Shown here: positions 57,516 to 64,000 of the stretch, in pieces
How positions within the stretch are numbered: the stretch's first letter is position 1
Layout of the letters: each line of letters opens with the position of its first letter
Source of the DNA: Pantoea sp050157905
Lineage (GTDB): Bacteria; Pseudomonadota; Gammaproteobacteria; Enterobacterales; Enterobacteriaceae
DNA length: 64,000 nucleotides
Direction of reading: 5' to 3'
Assembly (NCBI RefSeq): GCF_050157905.1
Contig: NZ_JBKIWZ010000003.1
Coordinates: forward strand, 354,553-418,552
Made by a program: the position numbers and the translations under genes
The notes under the pieces: model-generated
What the model was told of the DNA's origin: nothing
Seen by the model: only the letters and a program-made list of their open reading frames with translations
Database searches by the model: none

Positions 57516-58039
57516 GTCTTGAATCTGTCTCACCTGAAAAAGCTAAAACACTGACTGATCAGGGCGCGCTGTTTATTGATATCCGCGATACCACAGAATA
57601 TCTGCGAGAACATATTCCCGGCGCGCGTTCATTTCCTCTGGCTGATATCAAGGCAGGTAAAAAGATCGACAATCCAGAAGGACGGCCTCTTATCTTTCAT
57701 TGTCTGTCAGGCGGTCGGACGGCTCAGAATGCCAGTGCTCTCATGGCAGCAGCAGGCCCGGTGTCAGCCTGGATACTGGCTGGTGGCTTTAGTGCATGGA
57801 AGAGTGCCAGCCTGCCGGTTGTTGAAGACAGGAAGCAACCCTTACCGGTTATGAGGCAAGTTCAGATCGCTGCAGGCACACTGATACTGGCAGGCGTTAT
57901 TCTGGGATACAGCGTAGACAGCCGTCTGTTTTTAATCGCCGGCTTTACCGGCGCAGGATTACTTTTTGCAGGCGTCAGCGGTATATGTGGCATGGCGAAT
58001 TTACTGTTAAAAATGCCATGGAACAGGGTGGATAAATAG
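57512..58039 (+). CDS. Membrane rhodanese (YgaP-like)
   Basis: A 175-residue inner-membrane thiosulfate sulfurtransferase. The rhodanese domain spans residues 1-105, with FIDIRDTTEYLREHIPGA and the catalytic cysteine in FHCLSGGRT. It is followed by two membrane helices (about 118-136 and 140-160) of the DUF2892 type, the same order as in YgaP. GGAGG lies eight bases before ATG 57512. The paired ArsR gene suggests control by reactive sulfur. A longer frame from 57494 is unlikely. Confidence 0.88.
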   Translation: MSLESVSPEKAKTLTDQGALFIDIRDTTEYLREHIPGARSFPLADIKAGKKIDNPEGRPLIFHCLSGGRTAQNASALMAAAGPVSAWILAGGFSAWKSASLPVVEDRKQPLPVMRQVQIAAGTLILAGVILGYSVDSRLFLIAGFTGAGLLFAGVSGICGMANLLLKMPWNRVDK

Positions 58040-58218
58040 TTCCCCGGGGTTATGCAATTAAAGGCTAAGTACGCTTCTGGCATTTGAGTGCTCAGTTAAT
58101 GAAGATGCACTTCGTATGAAAAGCCAGCATCAGGTGCCAGAAGATTGACGATCTCTTTTTGATCTGCCCGGAAAGCATACTGGAAATACCTTGCCGCAAG
58201 ATGACTCTCTGATAACAT

Positions 58219-58242
58219 TCATATATGTATTAACATATATGA
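58219..58242 (+). promoter_or_regulatory. ArsR operator of the arsenic operon
   Basis: TCATATATG and CATATATGA form a perfect 9+9 inverted repeat with a 6-base spacer, 60 bases before arsR, as in known ars operators. Confidence 0.8.
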
Positions 58243-58301
58243 TATTGACTTGCAGACGGCAGGACGTGAGAATGTCTGCCGTTCCCGGCTCAGGAGTCAT
58301 C

Positions 58302-58655
58302 ATGCCTCAGTTTCAGCCTCTTCAGCTTTTCAAAAATCTTTCTGATGACACACGGCTCAGTCTGGTGCTGCTGTTGCGCGCAAAAGGAGAGCTTTGCGTC
58401 TGTGAACTCACGTCATTGTTGAAAGAAAGCCAGCCCAAAATCTCCCGGCATCTGGCGTTACTCAGAGACGCCGGTCTGCTATCAGACAGGCGTGAAGGTA
58501 AGTGGATTTATTACCGGCTGTCGCCCCATATTCCTGTCTGGGCTGCCACGGTTATTGAGCAGGCTTACCTGTGTCAGCGTGATGACATCCGTCAACTCAG
58601 CCAGCAGGCTGAAAGAAATAATGCGACCACCAACGGCAAGCCGGTCTGCATTTAA
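58302..58655 (+). CDS. arsR: Arsenical resistance repressor ArsR
   Basis: A 117-residue ArsR/SmtB repressor. The arsenite-binding motif ELCVCELT (Cys-x-Cys, residues 31-33) precedes the recognition helix KESQPKISRHLALLRDAGLL. Start 58302 (MPQFQPLQLF) has GGAG seven bases upstream; the longer frame runs through the operator and is rejected. It derepresses the following arsB and arsC when arsenite or antimonite binds. Confidence 0.95.
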   Translation: MPQFQPLQLFKNLSDDTRLSLVLLLRAKGELCVCELTSLLKESQPKISRHLALLRDAGLLSDRREGKWIYYRLSPHIPVWAATVIEQAYLCQRDDIRQLSQQAERNNATTNGKPVCI

Positions 58656-58744
58656 AAATTTATTTAAACATATATCATTTTTCATATCTGTTTGCCGGGC
58701 TGCCTTCAGTCCCATTTACAGGTGTTTTGTCTTAAGGAGTAAGT

Positions 58745-60028
58745 ATGTTTCTGGCGGGCGCTATATTCGTCCTGACACTGGTGCTGGTAATCTGGCAGCC
58801 AAAAGGACTCAGTATTGGCTGGGGTGCAGTTATCGGCGCCGCGCTGGCGCTGCTGACTGGCGTGGTGCATATCGGTGATATTCCGATTGTCTGGCAGATT
58901 GTCTGGAACGCTACAGCCACATTTATTGCGGTTATCATCATCAGCCTGCTGCTTGATGAATCTGGCTTTTTTGAGTGGGCGGCACTGCACGTTTCACGCT
59001 GGGGAGGAGGTAAAGGCAGGCTGTTGTTCACCTGTATAGTTTTACTGGGTGCTACCGTGGCGGCTCTGTTTGCCAATGACGGCGCGGCACTTATTCTGAC
59101 GCCGGTTGTCATCGCCATGCTGCTGGCGCTGGGCTTCAGCCCCGGCACCACGCTGGCATTTGTGATGGCGGCAGGCTTTATTGCAGACACATCGAGCCTG
59201 CCGCTTATCGTGTCCAACCTGGTCAACATTGTCACAGCAGACTTTTTCAGACTGGGATTCAGCGAGTATGCGTCTGTCATGGTGCCGGTCAACCTCGCAT
59301 CCGTGGCGGCCACGCTGATTATGCTTCACCTCTTTTTCCGTAAAGATCTGCCGGTCACTTACGATATGGCGAAACTGAAAGCGCCACGTGAAGCTATTCG
59401 TGACATGCGAACCTTTAAAGCCGGGTGGCTGGTCCTGCTCATGCTGCTGGCCGGTTTTTTCGCCCTGGAACCGCTTGGCGTTCCGGTCAGTCTGGTGGCA
59501 ACGGTGGCGGCTTTTATTCTGTGGTTTGTTGCCCGCAAAGGGCACGTCATTAACACCCGTAACGTGCTGAAAGGCGCGCCCTGGCAGATTGTAATCTTTT
59601 CGGTGGGGATGTATCTGGTGGTGTATGGCCTGCGTAACGCCGGACTGACGGAGGGTCTCTCAGCCATCCTGAACCGGTTTGCAGAGCAGGGTATCTGGAG
59701 TGCCACGCTTGGCACCGGTTTTCTGATGGCCTTTCTGTCATCGGTCATGAACAATATGCCTGCCGTGCTGGTCGGGGCCCTGTCTATAGATGGCAGCACC
59801 GCTCAGGATGTTGTAAAGGAGGCGATGATTTACGCCAACATCATCGGCTGCGATCTCGGCCCGAAAATCACACCCATAGGCAGTCTGGCAACGCTGCTGT
59901 GGCTGCACGTGCTGGCGCAGAAAAACATCCGCATCAGCTGGGGCTACTATTTCCGCGTGGGTATTGTGATGACTTTGCCGGTGCTGTTTGTGACGCTGTC
60001 CGCACTCGCCCTGCGTCTGTCTGTTTAA
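58745..60028 (+). CDS. arsB: Arsenite/antimonite efflux pump ArsB
   Basis: A 427-residue inner-membrane exporter with about twelve helices, moving As(III) outward with the proton gradient. LFANDGAALILTPVVIAMLLALGF near residue 105 and SSLPLIVSNLVNIVTADFFRLGF near 150 are the ArsB family signatures, and the C-terminal NNMPAVLVGALSID and IGCDLGPKITPIGSLATLLWLH are fully conserved. Here ArsB stands alone, without arsA or arsD. Confidence 0.97.
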   Translation: MFLAGAIFVLTLVLVIWQPKGLSIGWGAVIGAALALLTGVVHIGDIPIVWQIVWNATATFIAVIIISLLLDESGFFEWAALHVSRWGGGKGRLLFTCIVLLGATVAALFANDGAALILTPVVIAMLLALGFSPGTTLAFVMAAGFIADTSSLPLIVSNLVNIVTADFFRLGFSEYASVMVPVNLASVAATLIMLHLFFRKDLPVTYDMAKLKAPREAIRDMRTFKAGWLVLLMLLAGFFALEPLGVPVSLVATVAAFILWFVARKGHVINTRNVLKGAPWQIVIFSVGMYLVVYGLRNAGLTEGLSAILNRFAEQGIWSATLGTGFLMAFLSSVMNNMPAVLVGALSIDGSTAQDVVKEAMIYANIIGCDLGPKITPIGSLATLLWLHVLAQKNIRISWGYYFRVGIVMTLPVLFVTLSALALRLSV

Positions 60029-60077
60029 TCTTGAATACGGGGCTACGACTGCGCAGCGCCCTGAAAGAGTCTTGTTT

Positions 60078-60506
60078 ATGACCAAAATCACGATTTATCA
60101 CAACCCGGCCTGCGGAACGTCCCGTAATACCCTGGCGCTTATTCGCAACAGTGGCGTGGAGCCAACAGTTATTTTATATCTGGAGACACCCCCATCACAC
60201 GATGAGATTAAAAAACTGATAGCTGATATGGGGATTAGCGCACGCGCTCTGCTGCGCAAAAACACAGAGCCCTATGAGCAGCTGGGGCTGGCTGAGGACC
60301 GGTTCAGCGATGACGAACTGCTGAATATGATGCTGGCTCATCCTATTCTGATTAACCGCCCGGTAGTGGTGACATCGCGCGGAACCCGGCTCTGTCGTCC
60401 GTCTGAAGCGGTTCTGGATATTCTGCCTGACCCACAGCAGGGGGCCTTTACGAAAGAAGACGGTGAACAGGTTATTGATGAACACGGAAACCGGATAAGC
60501 CACTGA
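60078..60506 (+). CDS. arsC: Arsenate reductase ArsC (glutaredoxin-coupled)
   Basis: Reduces arsenate to arsenite for export by ArsB, using glutathione and glutaredoxin. The 142-residue protein has the active-site Cys12 in YHNPACGTSRNTLALIRN, with the Arg of HPILINRPVVVTSRGTRLCRPSE completing the arsenate pocket. The start at 60078 follows the usual MTKITIYHNP; a two-codon longer TTG start is not needed. Order arsR-arsB-arsC is the common enteric arrangement. Confidence 0.96.
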   Translation: MTKITIYHNPACGTSRNTLALIRNSGVEPTVILYLETPPSHDEIKKLIADMGISARALLRKNTEPYEQLGLAEDRFSDDELLNMMLAHPILINRPVVVTSRGTRLCRPSEAVLDILPDPQQGAFTKEDGEQVIDEHGNRISH

Positions 60507-60672
60507 CTTTCTCAGAATGCTGCCGGCGGGATGTGACAAGCAGACGACGGCAGATACCGGTTTTTTCATATTTACGGGCAGACAGCTGACTATCCGTAAT
60601 TTCGGTGGCCCTTAACGGAATTCGTTTGCCAGGGTGTCGTTGTATTTCTACACTTCGTCAGTTCCTTTTACA

Positions 60673-62052
60673 TCACTCATGCTGTTTTTCCTGCGCCAGC
60701 ACAGAGACCTGAGCCCGGAGGTGCTGCTCAGCCTGCTGAATCTGCTGCTGACGCTGCGGAGAATCTTCAGTGAGCAGCTTCAGCTGCCGAAGCTGTTCTT
60801 CCACCGGCACGGTCTGCCGGAAGCTTGTCAGCATGCCAAAAACCTGCGATTTAAGTTCACTGACGGTGATATATTTTCCCCTCTGACCGTCAAGTCCATT
60901 CAGTTTATCGGCAAGAGCCTGAAGCTGCGTCATACCTTCATGCCAGCCATTGGTTTTATCGACAGGAAGAACTGAGATATTAATCTGCTGTTGCCACTGC
61001 TGTACCAGGGTCTTAGCCTGTTCCGGCCATAGCGCCTGAACCTGTTCGATGAGTTTTCTGGCGTAAGTAATATTCCAGTCAGGTGGCAACTTATCCAGTC
61101 GGGCAAGCTGCTGCTGTGTCAGTGCGATAAGGTCCTGTGGTAACGGAGTCTGCTGACGTAACATCCCCAGCTGTTCAGACGTAAGAAGTTCTGGAAACGG
61201 TGCCAGTGAAGCAGCAAGCTGAGTCTGCAGAGGGTCTGAACGGTGAAGAAAATGCCAGCTCCACGCTGAGACTACGCTTACCACCAGCATGGTACACATG
61301 CCGGCAGCGAAGGATTTCCACTTTTTAACCGGAACAGGCATTGTCGACAGCACTTCCACATTCGATTGCGGTTCCGGTTGCGCAACGTAAACCCACTTCA
61401 CTGCACTCTCTGGTTTATTTTCATCCGGTACACCAGCAAAGTCTCTCGTGGATGCTGTCGCCTCATTCATCATGATGGCAGGCAATTCGATATCAGGCCG
61501 AATACCCGATCCGCCACTGGTTGCACCATCGCTATTTTCCAGCCGGACAGCACTGTTGTGCATCAGCGTACGCAACGTATCGAGCTGACTCAGATGCTTA
61601 AGCTCCAGGCGCTGCAGTACCTTTCCCAGACCTGTAAGCAGTTGCTCTGCCCGGTACAGCTGGCTGAGGTCGCTGTAATTCAGCGGGAGCGCGCGCATCC
61701 GTTGCTGCAGGCGCTGACTCAGACTGCTGAGAATTTCCATGCGCGCAGGGACTGGCTGAGGCCACAGTGCCCCCCACTGATGGCTTATCAGGGCCTCAAG
61801 TATCGTCAGCCCTTCATTAAGCCCGAATAAACCGGCCAGCTGTGCACGCGCAAGCGTATACCAGGCCGCTGTTTGCAATTCCATACCGTTCTGCCCGAAC
61901 AGTGAGAGGCAGAGTTTTTCGACATAATGCCAGTTCACATCCGGGCGAGCCGGATGTGTCAGCTTGCTCAGTTCATCACGCAGGGCGGCATAATCCGGCA
62001 GCGTGCGCGGGTCGCCGCCGGTTTTAATTTTACGCGGGGTGATGTCATTCAT
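60673..62052 (-). CDS. tssA: TssA-like T6SS protein of the ImpA_N/VasL type
   Basis: A 459-residue protein. The N-terminal ImpA_N domain (GGDPRTLPDYAALRDELSKLTHP, HQWGALWPQPVPARMEILSSL) is shared by all TssA proteins. A single membrane helix (about residues 246-266, AAGMCTMLVVSVVSAWSWHFL) is followed by a periplasmic, Gln-rich helical VasL-type domain, with PDWNITYARKLIEQVQALWPEQA near residue 325. It is the last gene of a damaged T6SS block; a deletion separates it from the truncated tssC. Confidence 0.85.
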   Translation of the reverse strand: MNDITPRKIKTGGDPRTLPDYAALRDELSKLTHPARPDVNWHYVEKLCLSLFGQNGMELQTAAWYTLARAQLAGLFGLNEGLTILEALISHQWGALWPQPVPARMEILSSLSQRLQQRMRALPLNYSDLSQLYRAEQLLTGLGKVLQRLELKHLSQLDTLRTLMHNSAVRLENSDGATSGGSGIRPDIELPAIMMNEATASTRDFAGVPDENKPESAVKWVYVAQPEPQSNVEVLSTMPVPVKKWKSFAAGMCTMLVVSVVSAWSWHFLHRSDPLQTQLAASLAPFPELLTSEQLGMLRQQTPLPQDLIALTQQQLARLDKLPPDWNITYARKLIEQVQALWPEQAKTLVQQWQQQINISVLPVDKTNGWHEGMTQLQALADKLNGLDGQRGKYITVSELKSQVFGMLTSFRQTVPVEEQLRQLKLLTEDSPQRQQQIQQAEQHLRAQVSVLAQEKQHE

Positions 62053-62300
62053 GACCGATTGTCCATTTGACGTATAGGGAGCTTTCGAAAGTCATTGCTT
62101 ATGCGGCTTCGTTTTCCATGCAATGACAGACCGGCAAACAAGCTATTGCTTATTCCGGTTGCACTATGGAAGGAGTGCCAGAATCAAACCAAAAAAAGTG
62201 CTCTCATCAAAACCCTGTCCTGGGCGGGATAAAACACCAGCCGGAATAAAGGTCCAGTTGTTCACCCTGCCTGACCGCATGAACAAACGCCCCAGTGGCG
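62053..62300 (-). other. Junction region between tssC fragment and tssA with unknown gene remnant
   Basis: After the tssC stop the minus strand still encodes short protein-like pieces (FVHAVRQGEQLDLYSGW, then in a shifted frame QGFDESTFFGLILALLP) that do not belong to TssC. They look like the tail of another T6SS or accessory gene brought next to tssC by a deletion. Confidence 0.35.
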
Positions 62301-63065
62301 TCACGCGTCCGTCTCGCGGAAGGATTTCCACTCGATGTACTCCGCACGGTCAAAGTAGTTACCGATATCCTTGATGGCTGCCACTTCTTCCATTGAGTCC
62401 TTGAGGAAGAATTTCGGGCCGGCAGAGCCGATAAACGGCATGTGGGCAGCGGCGGAGACTTTGGATATGTTACGCAGCAGGGCAACGTCCTGGGCAGACG
62501 CATCAAATTCGTAAGTGGAAATCAGCGCGGCAATCGGCTCTCCGCCCGGGGTGTCGTACTCATCAATATATGTCTGTTTATACAGTCCGCTCTGGATGAT
62601 TTCCGGGCTGTCTTCGAAGTCCTGACGCAGCTCTTCTTTTGACATATCCAGCAGCTCAACCTTCACGTTCTGGCGGAAATCGGTTTTGTCGACCAGGGAT
62701 TTCACGCCGCGCCACAGACTCTCCACCGCCTGAAATTCTTCGCTGTGCATAACCGCATCCAGCTGACGGCTGATCTGGTAATCCAGCTCCGCGATATGGT
62801 GGTCAATCAGGTTTTTGTCGAGTTTTTCAACTTTTGAGCCTGATTTTGTCAGGCACTCCAGAAACACCTGCATGCCGGCCGTTAAACGTTCATCTGCGGT
62901 AGCATCTGACATCGCCTGCGCGTCCTGCCAGATATCCAGCGCACTCAGCTCGGACACCGGGTTAAGGTTGATTTTCTCAAACAGAGAGGCATAAACCCCG
63001 CCTGCCGCAGAACGTTCCAGCACCACGCTTTCGCCACCCGCCGCATTCTCATTTTTTACAGACAT
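62301..63065 (-). pseudogene. tssC: tssC (T6SS sheath large subunit), truncated to its N-terminal half
   Basis: A 254-residue product matching the N-terminal half of TssC/VipB, normally about 490 residues. It has AELDYQISRQLDAVMHSEEFQAVESLWRGVKSLVD and continues to NYFDRAEYIEWKSFRETD, where the family reads on with S-R-Y-I-G-L; here an Ala codon and TGA follow. The missing half contains the strands that interlock with TssB, so no sheath can form from it. The start at 63065 has AAGGAAG upstream at good spacing. It lies 39 bases after tssB. Confidence 0.88.
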
Positions 63066-63104
63066 CAGCATCTTCCTTTTTAATCTGTTAAATCATCGTG
63101 ATCG

Positions 63105-63605
63105 TTATGGCTGCTTAGGCGCCAGGGCTGAAAGTTCGGCTCGGAGTTCTGCGCTTAACGCCGGGTCGAGTAGAATTTTTTCCAGCTCTTTACGGAAAGC
63201 CTGATTGTCCAGCAGGTTCGCTTTTAAATCGCGAAGCAGGTTGCGCATGGAAAGCATTGCTTTCAGCTGAGGGATTTGACGGGAGACCTGCTCCGGGGTG
63301 AAATCTTTCATGCTGCGGAAAGTCAGTGAAACACTATTTTCGCTGCCGTCATCAGCCAGCGTGTTTTTAACGGTAAGACTGACGTTTGGAGAATATTCGG
63401 AAAGAACAGAATCAAAATTATTTTTGTTCAGGCTAACTTTTTTGCGCTCAGACAGGGGAGCAGACTCCTGACCATGACTGAAGTCACCCGCCACCAGCAA
63501 TTTCAGGGGGAGCTCCGTTTTTTTGCTCGCGCCGCCCGTATGTAAATCAAGTTTTAAATTAATACGTGCTTTAGGGATTTCGGACTGGAAGGAAGAGTTA
63601 GACAT
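63105..63605 (-). CDS. tssB: T6SS sheath small subunit TssB
   Basis: The 166-residue VipA-type subunit of the contractile tail sheath. KARINLKLDLHTGGASKKTELPLKLLVAGDFS, LSERKKVSLNKNNFDSVLSEYSPNV and FTPEQVSRQIPQLKAMLSMRNLLRDLKANLLD are canonical blocks in order, and the length is standard. It would be the first gene of a tssBC... operon. As tssC is broken, it is probably non-functional unless a second T6SS supplies the partner. Confidence 0.93.
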   Translation of the reverse strand: MSNSSFQSEIPKARINLKLDLHTGGASKKTELPLKLLVAGDFSHGQESAPLSERKKVSLNKNNFDSVLSEYSPNVSLTVKNTLADDGSENSVSLTFRSMKDFTPEQVSRQIPQLKAMLSMRNLLRDLKANLLDNQAFRKELEKILLDPALSAELRAELSALAPKQP

Positions 63606-64000
63606 GGCTGTCCCTGTTCTATGGAGTAATAGAAACGGTCAATGCCAGTGAAAAATAAATAAGAAATTACCCTGTCAGAACAACTTTTCCGGTTCGCGTC
63701 ATCCGACACAAATAAAAACCCCGGAACTTAAAAAGCGGGCGCATTCCATTCACCAGCATGCTGACACTGTACTTTTGAGTATTTTTTCTGAAATTTATAA
63801 TTTCGGATTACACCCAATAGCCAGAGTGTATGAACGCAAGCTGCCGAACCGGAAATAAATATATGTACCGAAAGGTTACCATTACATAAATTAACAATTT
63901 CAGATCATACCTGTGATTTATACGATTTTTCTAGCCAACTCCTCTCCAGGCCTTTTGAAATAAGGGTGCACATTAAGTGTTCAATTTAGCTGGAGATATA
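63606..64000. other. Upstream region of tssB, no gene seen
   Basis: About 395 AT-rich bases up to the window edge. It probably contains the promoter of the leftward tss genes. No ORF, RNA gene or repeat could be supported. Confidence 0.45.

Overview
The window looks like an accessory-rich stretch of a genome or large plasmid from the Enterobacterales, most likely an Erwiniaceae member such as Pantoea or Erwinia. This is inferred from close family resemblance of clcA, digH, rluF, paoABC, arsBC and T6SS proteins to enteric versions. I cannot tell chromosome from megaplasmid. No rRNA, tRNA or CRISPR array was seen.

Layout. 1-5.2 kb: the 3' end of clcA, a DJ-1/PfpI-like protein, an MFS transporter and an NfsA-like nitroreductase. 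5.7-18.3 kb: a umuDC operon whose umuC is split in two by an 11-kb element (about 6722-17706). The element carries two overlapping tyrosine-recombinase genes at one end and a fluoride-tolerance cargo: a fluoride riboswitch followed by a family II pyrophosphatase, UspA, enolase, phosphoglycerate mutase and the CrcB/Fluc channel. A beta-propeller protein, a TDT/SLAC1-type transporter, a uracil-DNA-glycosylase-like protein and a VOC protein travel with it. 18.4-24.1 kb: small modules (hydrolase-SnoaL fusion, LysR, frameshifted AraC, TauE, MFS) separated by copies of a short dispersed repeat. 24.1-25.2 kb: remnants, including a stop-interrupted small gene and an IS110 fragment.

25.3-31.7 kb: a class II microcin operon with a near-consensus Fur box, a double-glycine-leader peptide, a possible immunity protein, homologues of the MchC/MchD modification proteins and a CvaA/CvaB-type exporter. 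This and the fluoride island are the two most interesting systems. A decayed IS3-family transposase follows.

32.7-43.9 kb: digH, a divergent MocR-type regulator with gabT-gabP, a fimbrial-like peptide, VOC and LysR genes, a metallo-beta-lactamase-fold protein lacking its metal ligands, a hypothetical protein, a frameshifted antitoxin-like gene and rluF. 44-51.4 kb: GNAT, a GDSL autotransporter esterase, a frameshifted RpiR regulator, and a TonB receptor plus iron-type binding protein behind a Fur-like site. 51.4-56.8 kb: paoABC-mocA-xdhC, a molybdenum aldehyde/xanthine oxidoreductase set whose FeS subunit has no Tat leader. 57.2-60.5 kb: an ArsR-rhodanese pair and arsRBC. 60.7-63.6 kb: a damaged T6SS fragment (tssB, truncated tssC, a VasL-type tssA).

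Three genes (AraC, RpiR and the antitoxin) are each broken by what looks like one missing base in a C or G run, so assembly error must be considered before calling them pseudogenes.
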